The notes beneath the pieces were generated by a model. That model searched no databases and was not told the DNA's origin. It worked only from the letters and a program-made list of their open reading frames with translations. The position numbers were made by a program, and so were the translations under genes. A stretch of 64,000 nucleotides of DNA from a bacterium (GTDB lineage Bacteria > Zhuqueibacterota > Zhuqueibacteria > Residuimicrobiales > Krinioviventaceae), in contig JAKQIY010000006.1 of NCBI GenBank assembly GCA_029561455.1, forward strand, positions 1-64,000. The letters are read 5' to 3'. Positions 19,658-27,701 of the stretch are shown in pieces (positions within the stretch are counted from its first letter, which is position 1; every line of letters begins with the position of its first letter).

Positions 19658-20800
19658 TTAAATACCGGCGCCGACGACCTCGATCATATCCAGATCATAA
19701 TTGCCCATGCCCAGTTCATTCGCCAGCTTGAGATAATTAATACTGGTTGTAAAGGGATTGGTCAAATCCGCGGCCATCGGATTATAACCGATTAATTTAG
19801 TTGAAACAGAGTCCACAGCCACCGGGTCTTTACCGGCCAGTAAACGGTTAAAGTTTTTGGGAGTTAATCCACCGCGGTTCCAGGGGCCCTCGCTGCCGAG
19901 TACGGTTTTCACCGCGTCATTGATCACCAGGTTGATCGGCGTAGCGTTATTAAGATCGATTACGACACGACAGAGGTTACTATCCGGGTTGCCATCGTAC
20001 TTGTTATGATGATTATGAATTGCTGCCCGGTTTGAGGCGCCATTGTTATACAAGCCGCATGGTACCGGCAGGGTGCCAACCAGATTCTTCATGCCATGTG
20101 TTACCCCGGCGCCCAGGTGCAGTTTGGCCTTGGGCAGCGAGATAAAACAATCCAGATCGTTCAAAACACCATTCTGGGTTAGCGATGAATATATCAACTT
20201 TTTATTGCCGACTGAACGTGATGCATACCCGGCGTAAGGGGCTTTGCCATTCAAATCCACAAAAGTTGCGCCGACATGATTAATTACATCGGTATAACCA
20301 AAATCATCCAGTGAATCCTGGTCATAGATCGCTTCCAGCACATATATCGTGCCGGCGCCCGCGTCCTTCATCAGTTCGCAAACTGCTTGCAGAACTACAG
20401 GGTTGGTCCAGTATGTTTCACCCACCGGTAACCCGGATGAGCGCTCATAGGAAGATGCGCTGCCGGCTCCGCCGGTAAGGTTGATTTTAATACCGACCGT
20501 ATCGCCGCTTTTTACCAGATCACCTACCCCGCCAATCTGTTCCAGCATGGTTTGAATAGAACTTTTCACCTTGGAAAGGTCATAACTTGTTAGATTGGCT
20601 GTAGATACTTTGGAAGAGCCTTCAGGATATACTTTGGGGGTAGTCTTTTTGGGCTCAGTCGGGCAGTCTTTACCGCAGGCGCCTGCTAACAATCCGGCAG
20701 TTGCCAAACCTGCCGAGGTTAAAAACTGCCGCCGCGTAAAATGGGTGTAACAATTTAATTCACGTTTTTCCTGCTCATGCACATCATTTGGATTTTTCAT
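19658..20800 (-). CDS. DUF362 domain protein, Tat-exported lipoprotein
   Basis: This 380-residue protein carries a twin-arginine signal (TRRQFLTSAGLATAGLLAG) ending in a lipobox Cys, so it is probably exported folded and lipid-anchored. The body matches DUF362: GDTVGIKINLTG, then ISLPKAKLHLGAGVTHGMKN, and a C-terminal GKDPVAVDSVSTKLIGY. DUF362 proteins have no settled activity; some are fused to ferredoxin domains, but no Cys-rich Fe-S motif is visible here apart from CGKDC at the linker. AAGGTGAG precedes the ATG. Confidence 0.85.
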   Translation of the reverse strand: MKNPNDVHEQEKRELNCYTHFTRRQFLTSAGLATAGLLAGACGKDCPTEPKKTTPKVYPEGSSKVSTANLTSYDLSKVKSSIQTMLEQIGGVGDLVKSGDTVGIKINLTGGAGSASSYERSSGLPVGETYWTNPVVLQAVCELMKDAGAGTIYVLEAIYDQDSLDDFGYTDVINHVGATFVDLNGKAPYAGYASRSVGNKKLIYSSLTQNGVLNDLDCFISLPKAKLHLGAGVTHGMKNLVGTLPVPCGLYNNGASNRAAIHNHHNKYDGNPDSNLCRVVIDLNNATPINLVINDAVKTVLGSEGPWNRGGLTPKNFNRLLAGKDPVAVDSVSTKLIGYNPMAADLTNPFTTSINYLKLANELGMGNYDLDMIEVVGAGI

Positions 20801-20850
20801 AATATCTCACCTTTTATTTGACATTTCTTTTACTCTGTCTGAAATAAACA

Positions 20851-22191
20851 TTATTTTGCCAGAATCACCTTCCAGGTGGCGCTAAAACCCGCCGAGGTTA
20901 AGGTTACAAAATAAATTCCGGATTGCGCCGGCAGGCCGCTGTCGGTTCTGCCATCCCAGGTCATGCTGTAATGACCGGGTGAAAACAATCCATCAATCAA
21001 TGATCTTATTTTTTGTCCGGTAATATTACATATAGTTATATTTGCTTTACCGGCAGCGGGTAAATTAAATGCAATGGTTGTGGACATGTTAAATGGATTA
21101 GGATAGCTGTTAATACTAACCGCTGCCGGGGTTTGCAGCGGCGTTTCCGCAACTGCCGCGCCTTCCGCCAGGTACCGGGATACCCCGGCGTTAGTGCAGA
21201 ACCACACGGCGCCATTGGCGGTTACAACAATATCAAACACTTCATTTCCGGCCAGCCCATTGGCAGTTGTAAAGGTTTGCCAGGAAGCGCCATCGAACCG
21301 GGATACGCCGGCTTTGGTGCCGAACCACATATTGCCTTGTTTATCACGGGCAATGGCTTGCACAAAATTATGCGCCAGTCCTTTACCGGTTGTCCAGGTT
21401 GTCCAGTCGCGTTTGGTATTATTGCCGGTATGCATACACACGCCATGATCGGTGCCGAACCATTGTCGGCCATCGGCTTCAATTAGTATTGAATACACGC
21501 TGTCCGATACCAGCTTGTCGCCTTCCGGGTCTTCCAGGCCGCTCCAGGTCCAGTCAATTGTTGAAGCGGAAGTGATGCCATCGACAGGATCCATTTTTAA
21601 ACGCGAAACGCCGGTCCCTTCCGTGCCCAGGTAGACCATGCTATCGGGACCGGCGGCCAAGGATTTGATCATATTGGTGTCCAGCCACCAGTTTTGTACC
21701 GTATAGACACCCCAAACACTACCGGTAAAGCTGTTGGCGCCCTGGTCGGTGCCGAACCAGCGGATATGACCGGGATCGACGGCAAGGGCATTGACGGTGT
21801 TGGAAACCAGTGAACCGTTATTTGTTCGGTATGGGGTTGAAAAAACAATGTTATCGCTTGCGGAAATATCCAGCATGGAAATGCCGTTCATGGTTGCCAC
21901 CCACAATTGCTTGCCGGTTGGAGAATTTTGATAGACCAGATCGTTGATCGCATTAGCAGCCAGTAACGAATTAGTCGAAGCGGTTGTAAAGGTCCGCCAG
22001 GTGGAACCGTCATATAATGCCAGCCCATTGTTGGTGCCGAACCAGAGCCTGCCATAACCATCAATACAAATCGCTTTAACAGTATTATCCGGCAGGCCGC
22101 TGTTTTGCGCGGTAAAGGTAGTCCATTCCGCAGCCAATACAGGAACAGATAATATATAAAACATTAAAAGATAACGCCATAATTTTGTCAT
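20851..22191 (-). CDS. Secreted two-component-regulator-propeller protein with sorting domain
   Basis: This 446-residue exported protein has a signal peptide and about seven Reg_prop-type propeller repeats (for example GYGRLWFGTNNGLALYDG, GNMWFGTKAGVSRFDG, GAVWFCTNAGVSRYL). A type IX-like C-terminal sorting domain follows (INSYPNPFNMSTTIAFNLP, ending TWKVILAK). In hybrid two-component systems such propellers sense carbohydrates, but no kinase part is present; here it is a free secreted propeller of unknown ligand. GGAGG lies before the ATG. A related, larger protein lies at 50403-52622. Confidence 0.85.
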   Translation of the reverse strand: MTKLWRYLLMFYILSVPVLAAEWTTFTAQNSGLPDNTVKAICIDGYGRLWFGTNNGLALYDGSTWRTFTTASTNSLLAANAINDLVYQNSPTGKQLWVATMNGISMLDISASDNIVFSTPYRTNNGSLVSNTVNALAVDPGHIRWFGTDQGANSFTGSVWGVYTVQNWWLDTNMIKSLAAGPDSMVYLGTEGTGVSRLKMDPVDGITSASTIDWTWSGLEDPEGDKLVSDSVYSILIEADGRQWFGTDHGVCMHTGNNTKRDWTTWTTGKGLAHNFVQAIARDKQGNMWFGTKAGVSRFDGASWQTFTTANGLAGNEVFDIVVTANGAVWFCTNAGVSRYLAEGAAVAETPLQTPAAVSINSYPNPFNMSTTIAFNLPAAGKANITICNITGQKIRSLIDGLFSPGHYSMTWDGRTDSGLPAQSGIYFVTLTSAGFSATWKVILAK

Positions 22192-22659
22192 TCAATAACC
22201 TCCGCCAACCATGCCGATGCGTACAGGAAAAAGATCATTTTAAAAAACCTTTAGTCGTCCAAAAAATCAAACATTCATGATAAACCAAATAGTAAATTTT
22301 CTATAATTCAATCCACTCTGTTGTTATAATCAGTGAGGTTCAAGTCGCTACCGGTAAAAACATAAGATATATTACAATAAACAGTTAAAGATTATAACAT
22401 TTACCGAACTTAAATAACAAATTTTTTCTTTCAAATCAAATAATTATTTTACGAAACGATTGCCAGCTTGTAAATTACGCCATACAAGTTATACAGGAAT
22501 TGAAAAGAGGAGAATTCCGGCAATTACAACAGAAGATAAATTCATATATAACAGAATATTAACATTTATACTTTATGTGGTATAAAGTACTTGTTTTTTA
22601 AAAAATTACCATTCAAAAATTTTACAATTATTTACAATTGCCCGCCCGGATAAAATAAA
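22192..22659. other. AT-rich spacer, no gene seen
   Basis: No gene or recognisable RNA is visible. It separates the propeller-protein gene from the terminator of the GH3 gene and should contain the propeller gene's minus-strand promoter. Confidence 0.5.
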
Positions 22660-22696
22660 AAAAGCGGTCTACCCGGTTATGAGTAGTACCGCTTTT
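22660..22696 (-). terminator. Terminator of the GH3 gene
   Basis: A 9-bp stem (22660-22668 with 22688-22696) extended by an inner CTAC/GTAG pairing is followed on the minus strand by seven or more T residues. It lies about 70 bp beyond the GH3 stop codon. Confidence 0.85.
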
Positions 22697-22766
22697 AATC
22701 TTGATACATGTTTCTTACAAATTCATATTAATATCAGATTTTGCCGATCATGCAAATCCGTCACTC

Positions 22767-25043
22767 TTAATCAACAATTGCAAAATCGGTCATTACGCCT
22801 TCAGCCGAATTGCCGCCGATCCACACATGGAAATCACCCGGTTCGGCGGTAAATTTCATATTAATATCATAAAAAGCCAGATCATCTGTGCTCAAATCAA
22901 AGGACACTGTTTTACTTTCACCGGGCTGTAATGCCACACGGGTAAAGCCTTTTAATTCTTTGACCGGCCGGGTAACGCTGCCGAACAAATCCTGCACATA
23001 TAATTGTACAACCTCTTCGCCCGGAACCTGGCCGGTATTTTTAACCTCGGCGGTTACAGTCAACTTGCCGCCCATTTTAATTTGCGGAGCCGATACCTGG
23101 ATATTGCTGTATTCAAAACGGGTATATGACAAACCGTAACCAAATGGGTATTCAGGGGTGAAATCCACGTCCAGGTATTTGGAAGTAAAGCCGCGCGGAT
23201 CGAGCGGGGTTCCCAACGGAATACCCAGTTCACTGGCAGACGGCGGACGACCGGTATTCTTGTGCGCATAATAGATCGGCGCCTGGCCGACTGTACGTGG
23301 GAAGGTAACCGGCAGTTTGCCGGAAGGATTGGCTACACCAAACACCACATCGGCAATAGCCGGGCCGCCCATTGTGCCGGGGTGCCAGGCATATAAAATA
23401 GCTTGTACCTTGTCTGCTACTGTTCTAAAGGTCAACGGACGACCGGCCATAATAATTGCGGCTATCGGTTTACCGGTAGCGGCCAGGGCAGCGACCAGTT
23501 CTTCCTGGGCGCCGGGCAAATTCAAAAAGGCGCGGCTATGCGCTTCACCGGAGAGTATCTGTTCCTCGCCGATGAATAACAACACAACATCGGATTGCCG
23601 GGCCGCCTGAACGGCTTTAGCAAATCCGGCTGTTTCGGTCGTGCGGCTAGTGGTAAGACCGGGAGCATATTGAACATTTGACTCGCCAATCATTTCTCTG
23701 ATCGCTTTTAATGGCGTTACACTATTGGCGGCGTTACCGTCCAAAACCCAGGTGCCCATCTGATCCAAAGGCGCATCCGCCAGCGGCCCTATGATTGCCA
23801 CCCGTTTGCCTTTGGTAACAGGCAGCAGGTCATTTTTATTTTGCAATAATACCATACTTTGCACAGCAATATCTTTTGCCGCAGCCAGGTGTTCCGGAGC
23901 AAGTATAACGGACGGTTTGGAGGTATCGGTGATGGGGTTATCAAACAAACCGGCGCGAAATTTAATACGCAAAATGTTTTTTACCGCTTCATCAACCAGC
24001 TTTTCAGATACGGCGCCGGACTTGATCAGTTCTTCCAGTTTATTGAGATAGCTCTGGCTGACCATCTCCATATCCACACCGGCTTTAAGGGATTTCAAAG
24101 CGACCTCGGCTTCATCTTTACAATAGCCGTGTGCAATCATTTCGGTCATAGAGGTCCAGTCGCTGACGACAAAGCCGTCAAACTTCCATTCGTTGCGCAG
24201 CACCTGGCGTAAAGTAAATTCATTACCGGAGGCCGGCACGCCGTTAATATCGTTAAAAGCGCTCATCAAAGTTGCCACACCGGTTTTTACTGCCGCATGG
24301 AACGAAGGCAGGTACACATCGCGTAACTGGCGTTCGGGAATCAAAGTGGTATTATAATCCCTGCCCCCTTCGGCAGCGCCATAACCGACATAGTGTTTGG
24401 CGCAGGCGGCAATACTGGACGGATCGGCTAAATTATCACCCTGAAAACCGCGCACCATAGCTGCTCCCAGAACGCTGGTCAGATATGGATCTTCGCCACA
24501 GGATTCGGCAATACGTCCCCAGCGAGGATCGCGGGCAATATCGATCATGGGCGCAAAAGTCCATTTCACGCCTTCCGATGAAGCTTCAATAGCGGCAACC
24601 CTGGCGCCTTTTTCAACCAGTTCCGGGTTCCATGAAGCAGCCTGGCCTAGGGGAATTGGTATTATAGTTTTGTAACCATGGATCACATCACGGCCAAAGA
24701 TCAGTGGAATGCCCAGCCGGCTTTCCTTTGTGGCAATACGCTGGATTTCATTTTTTATCTCCACATTACCGGCATTTAAAAATGAACCGATCTGACCTTT
24801 ACGGATCGCTTCTTTGGTGGCATCATTCAGTTCATCGCCCAGATGTTGCTGCATCATCTGACCAATCTTTTCCTGCAGGGTCATTTTCGTTAACAGGGCA
24901 TTAACTTTTTTTTCAATTTCCGGGTCTTTTGCTGTAGTAGTTGTTTTTGTTGTCATACAATTCATTGTCCATACTATTGCGATCAACATTATTCCGGTAA
25001 CCAGTAACAGCCGGAACGATTTGATGGAGGTTTTAATTTTCAT
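22767..25043 (-). CDS. bglX: Glycoside hydrolase family 3 beta-glucosidase, exported
   Basis: This 758-residue GH3 enzyme is predicted to release terminal beta-linked glucose or xylose from oligosaccharides in the periplasm. The N-terminal membrane segment (residues 10-28) is followed by Cys, but the lipobox is poor. Domains in order: the (beta/alpha)8 domain with RDPRWGRIAESCGEDPYL, KHYVGYGAAEGGRDYN and nucleophile Asp295 in VVSDW; the alpha/beta sandwich domain with VLLFIGEEQILSGEAHSR; and a C-terminal fibronectin III-like domain (EVKNTGQVPGEEVVQLY). The length fits BglX. GGGAG precedes the ATG. It lies next to a Tat-exported oxidoreductase, consistent with carbohydrate processing. Confidence 0.93.
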   Translation of the reverse strand: MKIKTSIKSFRLLLVTGIMLIAIVWTMNCMTTKTTTTAKDPEIEKKVNALLTKMTLQEKIGQMMQQHLGDELNDATKEAIRKGQIGSFLNAGNVEIKNEIQRIATKESRLGIPLIFGRDVIHGYKTIIPIPLGQAASWNPELVEKGARVAAIEASSEGVKWTFAPMIDIARDPRWGRIAESCGEDPYLTSVLGAAMVRGFQGDNLADPSSIAACAKHYVGYGAAEGGRDYNTTLIPERQLRDVYLPSFHAAVKTGVATLMSAFNDINGVPASGNEFTLRQVLRNEWKFDGFVVSDWTSMTEMIAHGYCKDEAEVALKSLKAGVDMEMVSQSYLNKLEELIKSGAVSEKLVDEAVKNILRIKFRAGLFDNPITDTSKPSVILAPEHLAAAKDIAVQSMVLLQNKNDLLPVTKGKRVAIIGPLADAPLDQMGTWVLDGNAANSVTPLKAIREMIGESNVQYAPGLTTSRTTETAGFAKAVQAARQSDVVLLFIGEEQILSGEAHSRAFLNLPGAQEELVAALAATGKPIAAIIMAGRPLTFRTVADKVQAILYAWHPGTMGGPAIADVVFGVANPSGKLPVTFPRTVGQAPIYYAHKNTGRPPSASELGIPLGTPLDPRGFTSKYLDVDFTPEYPFGYGLSYTRFEYSNIQVSAPQIKMGGKLTVTAEVKNTGQVPGEEVVQLYVQDLFGSVTRPVKELKGFTRVALQPGESKTVSFDLSTDDLAFYDINMKFTAEPGDFHVWIGGNSAEGVMTDFAIVD

Positions 25044-25270
25044 TCTTAAACTCCCGCTTTCTGTGAATTATTGGGTTAATTAGACGGCTACCTGTTATTG
25101 TCGGGAAGACATTTTAAAACTTGGCGTTTTATTCCGGTAAAATTGACGATAACAAATTAGCCGATCGAAAAATATTTATTGCATATACTTATAATAGTAT
25201 ATGAATATACAAAAAAATCTGCAACAGGTAAAGTAATTTAAACGGTTAATACGCAGGAAACCCCAAACAA

Positions 25271-25295
25271 GCGGGACGGCTCTGATCCGTCCCGC
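25271..25295 (-). terminator. GC-rich hairpin after the oxidoreductase gene
   Basis: A perfect 9-bp GCGGGACGG stem (25271-25279 with 25287-25295) with a 7-nt loop lies 15 bp beyond the stop codon of the minus-strand oxidoreductase gene. The following T run is short (TTGTTTGG), so termination is likely but less certain than elsewhere. Confidence 0.65.
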
Positions 25296-25309
25296 ATTGG
25301 AAAAAGAAA

Positions 25310-26665
25310 TCAAACCTTATCCGGCACCACATACGGGTAACGGTAATTACGCGTCAGGTATCCATCGGCTTGATCATCATTGACAAATTTTTCACTGTGT
25401 GAATCGAATTGCAGTTCCCGGCCAAGACGATTGGAAATATTTGCCAGGTGACACATGGCTGTGGACAAATGCCCTTCCTGTACATCGGCATTCAGTTTAA
25501 AGCTGTCGTTAGCGCGTACTGCATCAATAAAATTGATAAAATGCGCGGAACTGCCGGCGCCGGCCAGGTTCATCGGGTCGGCTTCCGCACCGGCGCCATC
25601 ATATTTTGGCCCGGGTTCGTTGTTGCGGCCCATAAAAGTAGCCCACTTATCGCCATCCAGGCGCATCCAGCCTTTGGAACCATAGAACAGGTTGCCGATC
25701 AGGATGCCGTCCTCACTGTTGGTGTAGATACCGCGTACTTCAAACTGAACTATACGACCGTCTTCATATTCAAATGTAGCTAACTGGGTATTGGGGGTTT
25801 CCTGGTCGGAATCAAATACAAAATAATCGCCAACGCATTTGATCTTTTTTGGCAGTTCATTAATATTCATGCCCCAGCGCGCTAGATCCATCTGGTGCGG
25901 ACCCTGGTTGCCGAGATCGGTGCAGCCATAATCCCAGAACCAGTGCCAGTTATAATGAAACCGGTTGGGATTAAAGGGGCGATATGGCGCCGGGCCCAGC
26001 CACAGATCATAATGCACACCGGCCGGAATGGGACTGTTGACCATGTGGCCTATCGTATCACGGGGTTTGAAGCACAATCCTTTGGCCATATACACTTCGC
26101 CCAAGCCGCCGGAATGTAGAAATTCCATGGCTTTGCGTACGCCATAAATGCTGCGGTTTTGCATACCACATTGCACAATGCGTCCATAGCGGCGCGCGGC
26201 TTCCACCATTTTGCGGCCTTCCCAAATATTGTGGGATAGCGGTTTTTCAGCATAAACATGCTTTCCCGCCTGACATGCCCAAATCGCCTGTAGCGCATGC
26301 CAGTGGTCGGGACTGGCGGTAGAGATGGCATCAAGATTTTTATCTTCCAAAACTTTACGCAGATCAACTTCGGTTTTCGGCTTTTTTCCCTGCAATTTTT
26401 CCGCATCGGCAACGCCTTTGGAAAAAAGATTTTCATCGGGGTCGACAAGATATGTTATTTCCACATTGGGAATCTTGCACCATTCCTCAATGTGCGTTGC
26501 ACCGCGGCTGCGGATACCCACCACTGCGATATTGATCCTATCGTTAGCGCCCAGTACCCGCGATGGGATGGTACTGAATGCCGCGGTCGCGGCTGCCACT
26601 CCTGCTGCGGTTTTGGCGCCGGTGGACATGAAATCGCGGCGGGTTACCTTTTTTTCTTCCGCCAT
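25310..26665 (-). CDS. Tat-exported Gfo/Idh/MocA-family oxidoreductase
   Basis: This NAD(P)-dependent sugar dehydrogenase-like protein is about 451 residues. It begins with a twin-arginine signal (VTRRDFMSTGAKTAAG), then the Rossmann fold (INIAVVGIRSRGATHIEEW), the family motif AEKPLSHNIWEGRKMV carrying the conserved EKP Lys, and a C-terminal Gfo/Idh/MocA beta-sheet domain. Tat export fits a protein folded around its cofactor before transport, as in Zymomonas Gfo. Substrate is unknown. The start is set at the ATG at 26665, preceded by AGGAGG; the frame runs on to 26710 without a ribosome binding site. GH3 lies downstream on the same strand. Confidence 0.9.
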   Translation of the reverse strand: MAEEKKVTRRDFMSTGAKTAAGVAAATAAFSTIPSRVLGANDRINIAVVGIRSRGATHIEEWCKIPNVEITYLVDPDENLFSKGVADAEKLQGKKPKTEVDLRKVLEDKNLDAISTASPDHWHALQAIWACQAGKHVYAEKPLSHNIWEGRKMVEAARRYGRIVQCGMQNRSIYGVRKAMEFLHSGGLGEVYMAKGLCFKPRDTIGHMVNSPIPAGVHYDLWLGPAPYRPFNPNRFHYNWHWFWDYGCTDLGNQGPHQMDLARWGMNINELPKKIKCVGDYFVFDSDQETPNTQLATFEYEDGRIVQFEVRGIYTNSEDGILIGNLFYGSKGWMRLDGDKWATFMGRNNEPGPKYDGAGAEADPMNLAGAGSSAHFINFIDAVRANDSFKLNADVQEGHLSTAMCHLANISNRLGRELQFDSHSEKFVNDDQADGYLTRNYRYPYVVPDKV

Positions 26666-26849
26666 AATTGCCTCCTGTTTATTGTTCACAAATACACCTG
26701 AATTAATCATTAAATGATCTCGTTTTGAACCGGTTCGGCAAAGTAAAACAATTTTTTCATATAGTCAATACTTAATATTCATGCTATTAGCAGAATAATC
26801 ATTTAAAAATCATAATTACTGAAAAAAAATTCAATTGAATTGAGAGGAT

Positions 26850-26877
26850 TTGACAATTCAAACCCACTTTATATGTG
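26850..26877 (+). promoter_or_regulatory. Possible promoter of the leader/hairpin transcript
   Basis: TTGACA at 26850-26855 is followed 16 bp later by TATGTG at 26872-26877. A TATAAT also occurs at 26887-26892 but lacks a matching -35. One of these could start the transcript that carries the 17-codon ORF and hairpins. Confidence 0.4.
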
Positions 26878-26926
26878 TAATTGATTTATAATATGTGCTA
26901 TTTACAGATAAAGGGGGAGGTGTTTT

Positions 26927-26980
26927 GTGGGAAATGCCTTATTACAGGGGGTAGTGTTAGTGTTACCTTCCTGCACATGA
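26927..26980 (+). CDS. Putative 17-codon leader peptide or small hydrophobic peptide
   Basis: A GTG-initiated frame encodes MGNALLQGVVLVLPSCT and stops at TGA. The Shine-Dalgarno is exceptionally strong: AAGGGGGAGG ends 6 nt before the GTG. The product is rich in Leu and Val. Its stop codon lies inside the left arm of a perfect terminator-like hairpin at 26976-27012, the arrangement expected of a transcription-attenuation leader. No branched-chain amino acid gene follows; the next gene starts 720 bp downstream. It could instead be a small membrane-active peptide. Coding status rests on ribosome binding site and context only. Confidence 0.45.
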   Translation: MGNALLQGVVLVLPSCT

Positions 26981-27012
26981 CGGGCATATACTCTGCCCGT
27001 CATGATTTTTCT
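26976..27012 (+). terminator. Terminator-like hairpin overlapping the small ORF stop codon
   Basis: A perfect 11-bp stem (26976-26986 with 26994-27004) with a 7-nt loop is followed by ATTTTTCTT on the plus strand. It is the first of four consecutive hairpins. Confidence 0.75.
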
Positions 27013-27153
27013 TCAATACTTAAGGGGGGGAGGTGAACATTCACCTCAAGTATTGAAAAAAATGAACAGGAAAAAAATGCAGTTGTGAGAATAACGAAAA
27101 TTTATTCTCAAAGCCGCAAAAGACTGGCCGGGGCCTGCCAGTCTTTTTTTTTT
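27012..27153 (+). ncRNA. Three further tandem hairpins ending in a strong terminator (candidate structured RNA)
   Basis: The second hairpin pairs 27012-27021 with 27048-27057 and contains an inner 6-bp AGGTGA/TCACCT stem (27031-27036 with 27041-27046); the segment 27024-27030 is a run of seven G. The third pairs 27086-27094 with 27102-27110. The fourth pairs 27118-27128 with 27137-27147 and is followed by an unbroken T run to 27153. Four perfect hairpins within 175 bp, all with the polarity of the plus strand, suggest a short structured transcript. No known riboswitch or small-RNA family was recognised. Confidence 0.5.
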
Positions 27154-27293
27154 ATCAATTCCCCTTCCTGCTCTTGATCCCGTTTTAAAATTGCCAGTCT
27201 ATTATCATTTAAAACTCTGCTGATTTAACGGGTAAAAAAACCGCAAAATCTTAAAATTCATTTTATCCTATCTCCTATTTATTCAAGCAGGTA

Positions 27294-27325
27294 CGCAAAA
27301 TTTGCACACCTACGCAAATTTTGCG
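27294..27325 (+). promoter_or_regulatory. 12-bp inverted repeat, candidate activator site
   Basis: CGCAAAATTTGC at 27294-27305 is repeated as its exact reverse complement GCAAATTTTGCG at 27314-27325, with an 8-nt spacer. Each arm is itself nearly palindromic. It lies 80-111 bp upstream of a sigma54-type element, the usual place for an enhancer-binding protein. Confidence 0.55.
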
Positions 27326-27403
27326 CTTGATTTGTAATACATACCTACTTCCAGCCACATTGTAATTTGTTGATAATTAAGAAAATAAACCAGCAAAAAA
27401 TTC

Positions 27404-27419
27404 TGGTATACCCTTTGCA
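27404..27419 (+). promoter_or_regulatory. Sigma54-type -24/-12 promoter element
   Basis: TGGTATACCCTTTGCA matches the sigma54 pattern, with GG at 27405-27406 and GC at 27417-27418 separated by exactly 10 nt and TTGCA complete. It would start transcription near 27430, giving a leader of about 270 nt for the repeat protein at 27702. Confidence 0.5.
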
Positions 27420-27701
27420 TTTATCTTTTACCGAGATTGTTCATTAATCTTTACAATTCTATAAAAAATCCTGCATGAAATTCTAAAATAAAAGCTGCTA
27501 TTATGCTAAAGCAATCCTACATGGGAAAAAATCGCGATCCGGCAATAGTATAATCCGCCTGCTCAAGGCCAGGGATACTGATTGTTCTCCGCGAGCAAGC
27601 AAAAGACAATATGTTAATTACAAAATAAAGAATATTAAAGAAAGTTCATTTGTTTATTGTATATTAAGAGTAAATTATTATCTTGATGCCAGGAGTAATC
27701 T

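Noticed and set aside
27530-27610. Possible cyclic-di-GMP or other riboswitch in the leader of the repeat-protein gene
   Set aside because: The bases do not fit the conserved core of any riboswitch I can recall; only weak local pairing is visible.
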